DNA of 64,000 nucleotides from Chitinophaga sp. sic0106. Its GTDB lineage: Bacteria; Bacteroidota; Bacteroidia; Chitinophagales; Chitinophagaceae. The first letter of the stretch is position 1, and every line of letters begins with the position of its first letter. Below the pieces are notes generated by a model. That model did not search any database and was not told the origin of the DNA. It was given only the letters and a program-made list of their open reading frames with translations. The position numbers were made by a program, and so were the translations under genes. Of this stretch, positions 44,501-53,556 are shown piece by piece. The stretch lies in the NCBI RefSeq assembly GCF_019219075.1, contig NZ_JAHUWJ010000015.1, positions 1-64,000 of the forward strand, written 5' to 3'.

Positions 44501-45673
44501 ATTCATTGAATTACTACAGGTAGGGTCAATTTTGTTAACCATGGCGTCCATCGGCGCAGGTTCAGTAATCGTAAAGCTGCGTGTAACCGAACAATTACCA
44601 TCATTGATGGTAACTACATACATGCCAGGGGCCAGGTTGGAGGCTTTCGCCGCCGTACCTCCGGAAGGCGCCCAGGAATAAGTATAGATTCCACTTCCAC
44701 CGCTCACTGTTACTTCAGCGGTGCCATCGGATTTGCCATTACAGGTAACATTTTTGGAATCTGTGATTACGGACAAGGCAGCAGGCTGCGTGATTGTGAA
44801 ATCCTGCTTTTTCACACAACCATAAGCATCCGTAATTTGCAGGGAGTACCTGCCGGCGGCCAAGGTAAACGCATTTGGAGTAGTAGTCCCGGTGCCAGGC
44901 CATGCCGGATAGGTGGGTGATGACCAACTGTAGCTGTACCCAGGAGCTCCCCCTGAAGCTATAGCGATGATAAAGCCGTCGTTCCCCCCGTTACATAAAA
45001 CATTGCCAGTAGGCCCTGCTACGGTAATTGCACTTGGTTGAGTAAGTGTAAAGTCTTTTTCAATGCTGCAACCTTTGTCATCGGTAATGACCACCTTGTA
45101 GGCCCCTGCGGCCAGACCCGTTGCCGAATTAGTTAAGCTGACGGCCGGCGTCCATACATAGGTGTAACGGCCAGATCCTCCTGATGGACTCAGATTTATC
45201 GCACCGGTATTACCACCATTACAAGCTAGGGTAGTCATGCCGGAAATGCTGGTCACCGGTTTCACGTTGAGCCGGACAATTTGTGAAATGGTAGTTTCTC
45301 CGTTTGATACAACACATCGGAACTGGTACCCATCCATGGACTCCGGTATACCCGTCAAACTAAGCATGGGAGTTTGAGCATTGGAGTAAATTCCCCCATC
45401 CACTATATCCTTATAGCTACCACTCTCTAATACCTGCCATTGATAACTGGTAGCACCGGTGGCAGCAATAGTAAAGCTTACATTTCCTTCCGGACATACT
45501 GCTTGAGTCAATGGCTGCAAGGTAATGACCGGAGCAGCATATGGCATCATTACTGCCGGATTTACATCAGGTTTATCATCCGGAAATAAAGCCCTGGCGC
45601 TGCCAGGTAAAGCATTCATTAGTAGCATTCCCACTAAGGGGATCACACCTAATCTGGAGTAAAAGTATTTCAT
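41543..45673 (-). CDS. Giant SprB-repeat adhesin with T9SS type B (CHU_C) sorting domain
   Basis: 1376 residues from ATG 45673, chosen because the signal peptide (YFYSRLGVIPLVGMLLMNALPGSA) follows; 30 further codons upstream are open but not signal-like. An Ig-like domain comes first, then about seven SprB repeats (residues about 140-675), each with TCNGxxDGTAxV, SGGSGxYTYSW, LAAGxYTVTITDxxGC and TITEP; the seventh lacks the first Cys. Then there is a BIG2-like domain, MBG-type repeats (KVYDGTTTATI, ARKVYGQNDPSTF), a cadherin-like segment and a CHU_C domain (NVITPNNDGYNDKW, VKLFDKAGRLVYQ, LATGVYLYTITI). A surface adhesin for gliding or attachment, exported by the type IX system with the PorP-like protein. 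Confidence 0.9.
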   Translation of the reverse strand: MKYFYSRLGVIPLVGMLLMNALPGSARALFPDDKPDVNPAVMMPYAAPVITLQPLTQAVCPEGNVSFTIAATGATSYQWQVLESGSYKDIVDGGIYSNAQTPMLSLTGIPESMDGYQFRCVVSNGETTISQIVRLNVKPVTSISGMTTLACNGGNTGAINLSPSGGSGRYTYVWTPAVSLTNSATGLAAGAYKVVITDDKGCSIEKDFTLTQPSAITVAGPTGNVLCNGGNDGFIIAIASGGAPGYSYSWSSPTYPAWPGTGTTTPNAFTLAAGRYSLQITDAYGCVKKQDFTITQPAALSVITDSKNVTCNGKSDGTAEVTVSGGSGIYTYSWAPSGGTAAKASNLAPGMYVVTINDGNCSVTRSFTITEPAPMDAMVNKIDPTCSNSMNGLVSVNVKGATPQYTYLWTPSGNTTSSMPGLGAGQYTVRVTSPEGCVAERFVELVSPAPLVVKPYKSDVSCKGGKTGEAAVVVTGGSGTYTYSWSGGVGTGSTAYNLAAGDYTVTITDSKGCQATQAFTILDGVAMTVTASSTPTLCNGQANGTATVDVTGGEGGYSYAWSPIGGTNATATGLAAGLYTVTIKDENECETKAEVTVKEPAILEAKITATNPTAPGLTDGTATVSATGGTGAYTYLWPVSAATTQTVNNLGANTFSCMVTDANSCTVSTSITLKSAATINIPANNTFTYGDAPAVWPYTSNSSGAVSFSSNNTAVAVMEDGKVKVLKPGTATITVTQQEDATYGKTMVQTDITVLRKALLLTMNSTPVISKVYDGTTTATIQPANYSLTGVLPGADIDITGTAVYASKNQGTAVGITWEQLALKGASSAYYDLLLPSIATTGEILPRPLTVTATPARKVYGQNDPSTFAYTITQGALLPGDMFTGKAAREEGEGVKSYQITSGTLAAANYTLTFNPATFDITPAALLVTAEDKTMARGATLPALTYTFSGFVNNETAAVLKSAPQTSTTATSASPEGTYAIVVNGAAADNYVFQYQNATLTVTAAPVTKINFSPVPLYENMPAQTAAGSFQAEPSTNVYDYTLVSGEGDNDNNRFTIANGQLYTAAALDYESQSTYRIRVKAIAQSGLAVETAFTLQLLDVNEVPAIGAIADKALCFDAAVQTIAVTDISAGPEASQTTTLTVSVDKNIFSLLEIVGNGANAATIRYTLKENVAAMAKITVIVKDNGGIANGGVDQVSATFNLTVNAMPVFTISSNPAMPVKAQTPVVLTANGNATTYEWRMYNNTVESQAASITVAPTITTTYEVTGKSGECASMQTFMLEVQGVQEVPPVKVNNVITPNNDGYNDKWVIEHIDQYPDNEVKLFDKAGRLVYQRKGYRNEWDGTRNGNTLATGVYLYTITIKDKPVIKGYLTIVR

Positions 45674-45885
45674 AGTAATCATTGACGTATAAGGATGGTT
45701 AGATTCATATAATTGCACCCAACAGCAGGTTCCCTGTTTAGATAAATAGGTTAATGCATTCAAAAGTCAGGAAAAAGGGAAGTTCGAAATCAGCCAATAG
45801 GTAAGTGCAGGTGAATAATCTGGCAAATGCTGTTCTCTGTCTGGAAAATCATGGCTATTTCAATAATTATCTTAATTTGAACCCG

Positions 45886-46629
45886 ATGAAGTACAATTGC
45901 CTGGTAATAGAAGATAATCTGATTGAGCGGGATCTTTTAGAAATGTATCTTGATAAGATTAACATCCTGAAAATCGAAACCATTTGTGAAAATGCGGCGG
46001 AAGCATTGAAGGTATTGTCCACCCAACCAATCGACATCGTTTTTTCAGACATCGACATGCCGGATATTTCCGGTATTGAATTACTGAAAGGTCTGAAGCA
46101 CCCGCCAGTATTCATTTTCATCACCTCCCACCTGGAACATGCAGCCGAAAGCTATGATCTCGATGTGTTGGATTTCATCGTAAAACCGGTGAGCATAGAA
46201 CGGTTAATGAAGTCGGTCAACAAAGCAGTGGAATACCTGGATCTCAAAAAAAAGGTAACGCCAACGGCAATACCCAAAAAAGAAGAAGATTTTTATTTTC
46301 TGAAAGACAGTAAAGGCTACTCCAGGCTGAATCCGGAGGACATAGTTTATATTGAAGGCCTCGGTGATTTCTCCAAACTGCATACCAGCGATGGGCAGGC
46401 GCATACCGCGCTGATTAACCTGAAAAACCTAGCGCTGCAATTGCCCGGGATCTTAGTGCGGGTGCATAAACAATACCTGATCAACTTCAGCAAAATACTA
46501 AGTGTAAGTACCCATGACATATTACTGGAGGGTGGATGCAATATTCCACTCAGTCCGTCCTACCGCGACGAATTGTTACAGCTGATCCAGCACCGGACCC
46601 TCACCAGAACTGTAAAAAATTGGGATTAA
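45886..46629 (+). CDS. LytTR-family response regulator
   Basis: 247 residues from ATG 45886 (MKYNCLVIEDNLIERDLLEMYL); the frame is open 27 codons further upstream, but the receiver begins here. Receiver domain: acidic pair ED near the start, phospho-acceptor in DIVFSDIDMPDISG, Lys in DFIVKPVS. After a short linker the LytTR DNA-binding domain follows (YIEGLGDFSKLHTSDG, LVRVHKQYLINFSKI, IPLSPSYRDELLQLI). It is divergent from the giant adhesin gene with 212 bp between their starts, so control of that gene is likely. Its stop overlaps the stop of the convergent histidine kinase gene by 4 bp. Confidence 0.9.
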   Translation: MKYNCLVIEDNLIERDLLEMYLDKINILKIETICENAAEALKVLSTQPIDIVFSDIDMPDISGIELLKGLKHPPVFIFITSHLEHAAESYDLDVLDFIVKPVSIERLMKSVNKAVEYLDLKKKVTPTAIPKKEEDFYFLKDSKGYSRLNPEDIVYIEGLGDFSKLHTSDGQAHTALINLKNLALQLPGILVRVHKQYLINFSKILSVSTHDILLEGGCNIPLSPSYRDELLQLIQHRTLTRTVKNWD

Positions 46630-48893
46630 ACCTGGCTATATGGCATTGAAAGCTCGAAGGTAGTGCCGCCCTGTACATTGCGTGCCGCGCTAATATTGGC
46701 ATGCATCATGGCAGCAAAGGTTTTACATAAAGTGAGCCCGAGCCCGAAACCTTTTTCACTATTGGTACCCCTGGTACTGCGACTAACAGCAACACTATCG
46801 CTATTAAACCATTCCTGCTGAGCGGCACTCAAACCCACGCCTGTATCGGATATACGGAGTTGCAGGCAAGATGTGGCCTGCACAATACTGATAGCAATCT
46901 GCCCACCTTCCGGTGTAAATTTAATAGCGTTATTCAACAGGTTCCGGACAATCAGCGCCACCATATTAACATCTCCAAAGGCGGTAGCTGCGCCGTCCTG
47001 CGTATAATTTAGCTGCAGTTTTTTGCGGGCGGCATCACTTGCTGCTGCATCCACCAGTTCTTTCACTACCGTACTGATATCGAGCATTTGTAACTCCGGC
47101 TTGAAACCCTGCATCTGGCTATAGGCCCAGTTAAGCACATTATCCATCATGTTGGATGCATGGCCGAGGGTGGTTGTCAGGCTAAGCGTGTAGGCTTTGA
47201 GTTTATCCTCGCTGAGGTTACCATGTTCCAGCAGCCGGGTAAAGGATATGAGGGAGTTAACTGGTGCACGCATATCATGACTCACCATTCCAAGTATACG
47301 ATCTTTCACTTTCCCCAGTTCTTCCAGTTCCGCTTTTTGTGAGGATATCACCCGGTTCAGCTGTGCTGTTTTGCGGTTAGCACGGTAGATCAGCAGTGCT
47401 GCCCCGGATAATCCCAGCAGTATCACTCCCAGGAAGATGGCCAGGTTACGGTTGAGCTTAGTTTTATTTTCCTGGATGAGTATTTTTTCGTCGCGGGATT
47501 TTCTGTCGAGATTAGCGTTTAGGCGTTGCCGTTCGAGCTCATTTTCTTTCTGCAATTTCTCGCGTTCCAGTGTTGCCTGCCGCTGCAGGAAGGCCAGTTT
47601 TTGAATCCTGCTTTCCCGTTCTTTTAGCTCCAGTGCCTGTTTTCGCTGGGTGGCTTCCAGCGTTCTTTTTTGTAAGGCCAGGCTCATCGTGTGCTGCTGG
47701 TGCTTGTAATCATTCTCTTTTATCAGGAAATCCAGTTGCATTCGTTTACGGGTGATCTCCCGTTCGTTCTGTTCGTTAAACAGCTGGTCGCGATACCGGA
47801 TATAAGCTTTATAGTGGTCCAGCGCCACAGTGTATTGCTGTTGCTTTTCTGCCAGAGTACTCAATGCCAGTTGCGCATCCCGTTGCACCTGCGGCCACTT
47901 TCCCTCCTCTCCTATCTTTAACGCTTCTGACACCAGTGGGGCAGCGTCTGCGTATCGCTGTTGACTCATCAGAAATTCGGAGAATGATAAGAGGCTGTTG
48001 GCGTATAGCGATATATCCGTCATTCCCTTATTATACTCCAAAGCCTTCCGGAAGGCGTGTTCAGCCGCTTCCACATCTCCATTCATGCTATATATTCTGC
48101 CACGGGTAACATTAATATCTCCCAAAAGATCATATACCTGCACCTGATTTGCAGGGCCCTCGGCAAGCGCCAGGTATTGCAAGGCTGCCTGCATTTTTTG
48201 TGTTTTACTCATGCCCAGTTTCTGCTCATCAGCCTGGAAGTAAATGCTTGCGAGTTCGGAGCAACTCAGGGCAATGCCATATTCGTTTCCTTTTGTATTT
48301 TTAAATACCTCCAGCGCTTTATGCAGATAGGCAATCGCTTGTTGATATTGCGCCAGCCCCTTGTAGGCACTGGCGATATTCACCTGGCATCCAGCGGCAC
48401 TTTCCTTATCACCCAGTTCATTGAATACGGCAACGGCTTCCAGATTGGCATGCAGGGCTTTATCATAATCCGGCCAGGATGCGTACATAGCGCCCAGGTT
48501 ATAGTAAATATCTCCATATAATTGCCGGTAACCAATTTCAGTTGCTTTCTTTATCCCTGTTTTATAGGCTTCTTCAGCAGGTATATACTTTCCGCGACTG
48601 TGATAATAATATCCGAGATGATACCAGGCATCGCCGGCAGATCGGGGTAGTTTTAGTTTATCGGCCAGCCGCATGGCCTTGCCGGTATATGCCACCACCT
48701 GCGCTTCCTGATTCAATTTAGCGTAGCACTTATAGAGCTTTTCATAGCGCTCTAAGCGGGCTTTGTCCTCCGTTGGGAAGTGCCGGTCGGCCAGCAACAG
48801 GCTGTCGATAGTTTGCTCCAACTGCTGGCGTTGGGCAGTGGCGGTTTGACATAGGAATAATAGTAATAGCAGGTAGTAATAACACAGTTTCAT
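46626..48893 (-). CDS. TPR-containing sensor histidine kinase
   Basis: 755 residues. Signal peptide, then about 360 residues of tetratricopeptide repeats (GDIYYNLGAMYASWPDYDKAL, KGLAQYQQAIAYLHKALEVF, and others) in the periplasm, a long Glu/Arg/Gln-rich coiled coil (about 370-475), a membrane helix (NLAIFLGVILLGLSGAALLIY), and a HisKA/HATPase core: H box MVSHDMRAPVNSL, N box LLNNAIKFTPEGG, G1 ISDTGVGLS, G2 GFGLGLTLCK. No receiver is attached. The only response regulator nearby is the LytTR protein encoded on the opposite strand, a plausible but unproven partner. TPR kinases of this kind are common in Bacteroidota. Confidence 0.9.
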   Translation of the reverse strand: MKLCYYYLLLLLFLCQTATAQRQQLEQTIDSLLLADRHFPTEDKARLERYEKLYKCYAKLNQEAQVVAYTGKAMRLADKLKLPRSAGDAWYHLGYYYHSRGKYIPAEEAYKTGIKKATEIGYRQLYGDIYYNLGAMYASWPDYDKALHANLEAVAVFNELGDKESAAGCQVNIASAYKGLAQYQQAIAYLHKALEVFKNTKGNEYGIALSCSELASIYFQADEQKLGMSKTQKMQAALQYLALAEGPANQVQVYDLLGDINVTRGRIYSMNGDVEAAEHAFRKALEYNKGMTDISLYANSLLSFSEFLMSQQRYADAAPLVSEALKIGEEGKWPQVQRDAQLALSTLAEKQQQYTVALDHYKAYIRYRDQLFNEQNEREITRKRMQLDFLIKENDYKHQQHTMSLALQKRTLEATQRKQALELKERESRIQKLAFLQRQATLEREKLQKENELERQRLNANLDRKSRDEKILIQENKTKLNRNLAIFLGVILLGLSGAALLIYRANRKTAQLNRVISSQKAELEELGKVKDRILGMVSHDMRAPVNSLISFTRLLEHGNLSEDKLKAYTLSLTTTLGHASNMMDNVLNWAYSQMQGFKPELQMLDISTVVKELVDAAASDAARKKLQLNYTQDGAATAFGDVNMVALIVRNLLNNAIKFTPEGGQIAISIVQATSCLQLRISDTGVGLSAAQQEWFNSDSVAVSRSTRGTNSEKGFGLGLTLCKTFAAMMHANISAARNVQGGTTFELSMPYSQV

Positions 48894-48958
48894 GGTACCA
48901 GGGCGATTCGGAATATCGGCGCAAGGTACGAAACCGGTTGATAATCTGCTAGTTTTAG

Positions 48959-49345
48959 CTACATCTGAAACACATTAAAGCGGTGCCCATCGGGATCTGC
49001 GAAAACAAAACCATAATAACCTTCTCCAAATGCCGCTGGTTGGGACACAATAGTACCACCGGCCTTTCGGATTTCTTGCTCCCATTGATCCACCTCCTCC
49101 CTGGTGCCGGCGCTTAGGGTGAATATGATTTCATTACCGGCTGTAGCATCCACGATGGGTCCCATCATTGCGGGCGTTAGTATCTCCCTTAAAAAAAAGT
49201 GTATGATAAAATTTTGCTCCCCAAAGAAAAAGCTGGTGAGCTGATCCGATGCGCCATTGTGTTTAAAGCCAAGCGCTGTATAGAAGGCAGTAGTACGGCT
49301 TAAATCCTGTACGCTGTAATTAGCCCAGATTTTTTTCACTTTCAT
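48959..49345 (-). CDS. VOC (glyoxalase/bleomycin-resistance) family protein
   Basis: 128 residues from ATG 49345 (a TTG two codons earlier is less likely). Two beta-alpha-beta-beta-beta modules: IWANYSVQDLSRTTAFYTALGF and SFFFGEQNFIIHFFL in the first, EEVDQWEQEIRKAGGTI and GYYGFVFADPDGHRFNVFQM in the second. The last motif is the usual DPDGH end of the fold. Metal-binding residues are not complete enough to predict an enzyme; many relatives are of unknown function. It is a single gene, separated from its neighbours. Confidence 0.85.
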   Translation of the reverse strand: MKVKKIWANYSVQDLSRTTAFYTALGFKHNGASDQLTSFFFGEQNFIIHFFLREILTPAMMGPIVDATAGNEIIFTLSAGTREEVDQWEQEIRKAGGTIVSQPAAFGEGYYGFVFADPDGHRFNVFQM

Positions 49346-49452
49346 ATGCAATTAGTTTTATCCAAAAATAGGGCAATGAACAATAAAGCAGGGTGGTGAA
49401 ATGCGAAATTATCCGGGGGTATTCCGTCATTTTTTTAGGGAGATGGAGGTGC

Positions 49453-49935
49453 TTATACATCTATATCCAGCCCATTCACCATCCTGATATACTCATACTG
49501 CAAATCCTCATGTAGCGTATCTATCGCCTTTACTGACTTCTTCAGCAACTGCATATAGATGTTATGGATCTGCACATTGCGGCTGCTCACCATAGCCGCA
49601 TCTTTCATATGCTGACATATATACAGCAGCAAGTCCGCTTCCGTTTCCTTTTCCCCAACATAGCGTATATACTTGTTCGTTATACGTATAATCTTTCTCA
49701 ATTTTTTCTTGGCGAGATAAGATTTCTCGCTGTTGATTTCTACAAATGCCTCATCAATTTCTGCTTTGATAGCCGCTACGTATGCAGGCAGGTCCTCTGC
49801 CTCAAACAGCAGGTAGGTCAGCAGCTCCTTGTTTTCTGCCTTGAATTTTGCCAGGCGCAAACATACCGTCACCAGGCTCTCGTGCGGTAAGGTTTTTAAT
49901 TCTTTTTTTATATCGTTAACCGATGCAGACTTCAT
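49453..49935 (-). CDS. Hypothetical helical protein, linked to the AI-2E gene
   Basis: 160 residues from ATG 49935 (MKSASVNDIKKELK). Longer frames reach 50061 but would run inside the upstream gene. Nearly all helical and highly charged, with no signal peptide or membrane segment; segments such as YLAKKKLRKIIRITNKYIRYVGEKETEADLLLYICQHMKD suggest a helical bundle. It begins 10 bp after the stop of the AI-2E transporter gene, so they are cotranscribed. I do not recognise the family; a cytoplasmic accessory role is only a guess from position. Confidence 0.65.
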   Translation of the reverse strand: MKSASVNDIKKELKTLPHESLVTVCLRLAKFKAENKELLTYLLFEAEDLPAYVAAIKAEIDEAFVEINSEKSYLAKKKLRKIIRITNKYIRYVGEKETEADLLLYICQHMKDAAMVSSRNVQIHNIYMQLLKKSVKAIDTLHEDLQYEYIRMVNGLDIDV

Positions 49936-49945
49936 AATTCCTAAG

Positions 49946-51031
49946 TTATTCCACCGGCTGCGGTTCAGCTTTGTCCGCCAGCCAGGAATTAAAGATAGTA
50001 TAGAATACAGCCATAATGATAGCGCCTTTGAAAATTCCTGTAAATCCCCATGCTGCGGCACCTCCTATGACGCCCAGGAATAGAATTAAAAATGGCAGCT
50101 TTCCGCTTTTAGCCATCAGCACGGGCTTTAAAATCGCCTCTCCTATCTGCAGGCCGGCACCATAAATCACCAGGAACAGCGTAACACCCGGATGCCCCTG
50201 TGTAGCCATCCAGATGATCACCGGAATCCAGATCAGCAGCGGGCCTATTTGTACCAGCACTACTAAAAACACCAGGGCAGAAAGCAGCAAAGCAAACGGC
50301 ACACCGCCAATCGCAAAGCCGATCCAGGATACTACGCCGGAAATAAATGCCGTTCCCATCACCCCAATCGACACGCCCCGTACCGCCATGATCGTGGCTT
50401 CCAGCAGTTCCTCCCCATCCTTTTTACCCAGCAGGTGCTGTATGGCCAGTTTAAATGGCCGCACCGCCGCTTGCCCGCCTACCAGGAAAAAGGCAGACAC
50501 AATAATACCGATGATCAGCTGCAGCGCCGCCCCAATAATTTCCGCGCCACTGCTCACCACATGCTTAACGACTACGCCTACTTGTTTTTCATGGCCTGTC
50601 AGCGTGGCATGTGGACTTGCCCGCAATCCCTGCCAGTACGCATTAATATCCGGGCCTATGTACGGCAGGTTCACCATCCAGGCGGGCAAGGGGGGCAACC
50701 CGTTTTGCCGCGTATCGTTTACCCACTCCACAATTTCACGCATGTGCGAGCTGAGGGCGCTGATGATATAGGTTACCGGCAGTGCTATCACCGCAACCAG
50801 CAACACCGCATATATAACGGCTACCAATGTACGCCTGCCGCCCATCTTCCCTACCATCTTTTCAAACAATCCATGAAAAGAAACGGAGAAAATAAGCGCA
50901 AAAGTGAGTACGCCGAAGAAGATATGCAGTACCTGGTAAAGAGCCAGCAGTAAGCCTAGCAGCAAGAGCAGCACCAGTATGGTTTCAATCAGGTTCCTGG
51001 AGCCGGGGCGATAGCGGTAATTCATAAGCAT
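49946..51031 (-). CDS. AI-2E family transporter
   Basis: 361 residues with about eight membrane helices in the order typical of PF01594-type proteins: paired N-terminal helices (LIETILVLLLLLGLLLALYQVL, FFGVLTFALIFSVSF), a periplasmic stretch, and a C-terminal block (GVVSWIGFAIGGVPFALLLSALVFLVVLVQIGPLLIW ... QIGEAILKPVLMAKSGKLPFL). The family was named for autoinducer-2 export in E. coli TqsA but includes Na+/H+ antiporters, so the substrate here is uncertain. Followed closely by a small helical protein gene. A terminator separates it from the upstream phosphoesterase gene. Confidence 0.87.
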   Translation of the reverse strand: MLMNYRYRPGSRNLIETILVLLLLLGLLLALYQVLHIFFGVLTFALIFSVSFHGLFEKMVGKMGGRRTLVAVIYAVLLVAVIALPVTYIISALSSHMREIVEWVNDTRQNGLPPLPAWMVNLPYIGPDINAYWQGLRASPHATLTGHEKQVGVVVKHVVSSGAEIIGAALQLIIGIIVSAFFLVGGQAAVRPFKLAIQHLLGKKDGEELLEATIMAVRGVSIGVMGTAFISGVVSWIGFAIGGVPFALLLSALVFLVVLVQIGPLLIWIPVIIWMATQGHPGVTLFLVIYGAGLQIGEAILKPVLMAKSGKLPFLILFLGVIGGAAAWGFTGIFKGAIIMAVFYTIFNSWLADKAEPQPVE

Positions 51032-51059
51032 CAGTTTCGGTACTATGAATTTACGAAAA

Positions 51060-51089
51060 AGCCCAATGACACCGAAGTATCATTGGGCT
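51060..51089 (-). terminator. Terminator of the phosphoesterase gene
   Basis: Stem AGCCCAATGA (51060-51069) / TCATTGGGCT (51080-51089), perfect. On the minus strand it is followed by a TTTTTCG run, 26 nt after the stop at 51115. Confidence 0.8.
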
Positions 51090-51114
51090 GCATATCACAA
51101 GATGTAATTATTTA

Positions 51115-53556
51115 TCAATCATCATCCTCTTTTTTCTTCTTCTCCAATATCACAAACCCACTTCGTTTAGGCGCCGGCATTACTGCCTCCTCTCCTCTGA
51201 AGAACTTCCAGATCACCTCATTTAACTCCAGGTCAGGAGCAGCATCTTCTTTAGTGAGATCATACTTCTCTGACTTTTTGCTGCTTTCGTTCACCGCTAC
51301 ATTGCGCTCCTCAAGATCCACCAGGGCAGGTTTCACGGTGTAAGGAGTAAAATCAGGGGTATCGGTAAAACATTCGTATAATGGCAATGCTGCCGCATCA
51401 TACTGACTCATAGGTGGCAAACCCAGTATCAGCTCCATGGTACGCAGGAAACCAGAGGTGGAGTACATGTTATGCACTACCACTTTCCTTTTTACATAAG
51501 GGCCGATCACGAATGCCGGCGAGCGATGCGCATCCACATGGTCCGGGCCGTTTTGGGCATCATCTTCGAGGATGAAGACCACGGATTCCTTCCACACCGG
51601 ACTATGCGACAAATGATCGAGCAACCGGCCTATGGCCAGGTCGTTGTCCGCCACGGCGGCCCTGGGCGAAGGCTTGCCTTTGCGCTGTCCGCTGGTATGG
51701 TCGTTAGAAATCCGGATGGTGCTAAACTGCGGCACCTGGTTAATAGCCAGCAGCGAATCGAAGTCGTGCTGCCACGCATCCACGCGTACCTGGTCTTTTA
51801 TGTCCATGTCAAAGCCGGGGGAATAGGGCGACATATGCCCCTGCAAGCTTTTGAGATTCGCTTTATTATAGGAGCCAAACTCACCGTAGCTGCGATAGCT
51901 CAGGCCTGCGCGCTGGCAGTAATCCCATATAAACCCATCTTTAGGATAGGTTACGGGGCGCCCTCCTTCATAATTAGTGGTACCACCGCGGTTACCATAA
52001 GTGGTAGGCCAGGTTTTTTCTACTACATCGGTGGCATAGGCCGCCATGCTCCAGTTATGCCCGTCCGCACTTACTTCTGCATCTACATAAAAATTATCCA
52101 GCAGCACAAAGTGCTCCGCAAAAGCGTGATGGTTAGGTGTAATATTTCGGCCAAATAAGGTCAGTGAAGAATCGCCGTTGCCCTGCGGCAAATCGCCCAA
52201 TACCTGGTCGTAGGTGCGGTTTTCCTTGATGATGTAAAATACGTGCTTAATGGGCGACTGCTCCCCTTGCTTCCTGGGAACAGGATTACCGGCTTCTCCA
52301 TCAGCTAGCAAGGTTTTGGTATCAGAAAACGGGGTATTGGCATATACCTGACGGGTATACGATTTCAACTGTTCGGCTTTAGGCGCATCTATAAACGACA
52401 ATGTCCCTTTAAAAAGTCCGGCAATATACTGCAGGCGACTGTTTGCAGTGCTGCCTGTATGAATACCACTATTATCCAGTTTACTCACCGGCTGTGGCCC
52501 TTGCGGATTCGGCAACGACGTGTTGCCCTTTCCGTTAGCCACTATTATTTTAGAACGCAGCACCTTCACACTGGTAGGATACCAGCCCACAGGGATAAAA
52601 CCCATACTTTCGCTATGCCCCGGAACGGAGGTATTAAACACGCTCAGGCAGTTATTATCTGCATTAGCGATGTATAACGTTTTTTCATCCCTGCTAAGCG
52701 CAAGGCCATTGGTAGTGGAGCCGCTGAGCTGAGTAGGATACAGGGTGGTCGAAATGGTTTCTATCACCTTACTGTCGGCAGTACTGATAACGGACACCGT
52801 GTTGTCGTTAGCGTTAGCCACGTACAATATCGATCCTTTCTTATTGAGCAGCAGCTCATTCGGGTGATTACCTACAGCTATTAACTCGTTGATGGTGGCA
52901 GTAGCGGTGTTCACAACGGCTACGCTTGCTGTACCCCAGATGCTTACATAAAGTTTACTTTCGTCGGGCGACAACACACAGCTGTATGCAATATTTGGCA
53001 GTTGAATACGATGCAGTATTTGTTTGGAGGAAGGGTCTATGATGTATACTGCACTATCTTCTTTAGTGACGGTATACAGGCGCGTATTTTTGCTGTTCAC
53101 CGTAATACCTGCAGGACTGATTTTTTGCGCCGGCCATGCTTTGCCGAGCCGGATGGTATCGGCTTTGCCCAGCTTACCTTTGCTGACCGGAAAGTTTAAT
53201 ATCCAGTTATCATTGGCACCGGAGGCGTACAGCTGCTTTTCATCTTTGGTGAAAGCGAGGCCATACCAGGCTTTACCCACCATACAGCTATCGAGCACCG
53301 TGGCGGTGGAAGGATCAATTAACTGAATGGATTGTGTACTTTGACCGTTGTTGGTGACAGCCAAGTATTTCCCGGAGCTGCTTAGCTGCAGGTTCAGCGG
53401 GAGATCGCCCAGCGGAATGGAATGTCCGGCGGGACTGAGCTTCCAGCCGTTCGGCAGGATGATCTGTCTGGTGTCCTGTTGCAATCCAGGTGTTTGTGCA
53501 AAGGTGCTGAAGCCCGTAAAGGCTAAAATGGACAGCAAAAATAATGATGATTTCAT
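51115..53556 (-). CDS. Exported beta-propeller / alkaline-phosphatase-superfamily phosphoesterase
   Basis: 813 residues with a signal peptide ending STFAQ. Residues about 40-390 are a YncE/YVTN-like seven-bladed propeller (GKYLAVTNNGQSTQSIQLID, LYVANANDNTVSVIST, TLYIANADNNCLSVFNT). Residues about 410-760 are a phosphoesterase domain of the phospholipase C / acid phosphatase branch (FYIIKENRTYDQVLGDLP, LDNFYVDAEVSADGHNWSMAAYATD, SVVFILEDDAQNGPDHVDAHRSP). The motif ENR plus the metal-site residues suggest an active enzyme. The C-terminus ends in Lys/Asp-rich residues. Such two-domain proteins are common in Bacteroidota; the substrate is unknown. Confidence 0.88.
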   Translation of the reverse strand: MKSSLFLLSILAFTGFSTFAQTPGLQQDTRQIILPNGWKLSPAGHSIPLGDLPLNLQLSSSGKYLAVTNNGQSTQSIQLIDPSTATVLDSCMVGKAWYGLAFTKDEKQLYASGANDNWILNFPVSKGKLGKADTIRLGKAWPAQKISPAGITVNSKNTRLYTVTKEDSAVYIIDPSSKQILHRIQLPNIAYSCVLSPDESKLYVSIWGTASVAVVNTATATINELIAVGNHPNELLLNKKGSILYVANANDNTVSVISTADSKVIETISTTLYPTQLSGSTTNGLALSRDEKTLYIANADNNCLSVFNTSVPGHSESMGFIPVGWYPTSVKVLRSKIIVANGKGNTSLPNPQGPQPVSKLDNSGIHTGSTANSRLQYIAGLFKGTLSFIDAPKAEQLKSYTRQVYANTPFSDTKTLLADGEAGNPVPRKQGEQSPIKHVFYIIKENRTYDQVLGDLPQGNGDSSLTLFGRNITPNHHAFAEHFVLLDNFYVDAEVSADGHNWSMAAYATDVVEKTWPTTYGNRGGTTNYEGGRPVTYPKDGFIWDYCQRAGLSYRSYGEFGSYNKANLKSLQGHMSPYSPGFDMDIKDQVRVDAWQHDFDSLLAINQVPQFSTIRISNDHTSGQRKGKPSPRAAVADNDLAIGRLLDHLSHSPVWKESVVFILEDDAQNGPDHVDAHRSPAFVIGPYVKRKVVVHNMYSTSGFLRTMELILGLPPMSQYDAAALPLYECFTDTPDFTPYTVKPALVDLEERNVAVNESSKKSEKYDLTKEDAAPDLELNEVIWKFFRGEEAVMPAPKRSGFVILEKKKKEDDD

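Noticed and set aside
51472..52158. 228-codon plus-strand frame inside the phosphoesterase gene
   Set aside because: It is antisense to a complete two-domain protein and shows no domain of its own.
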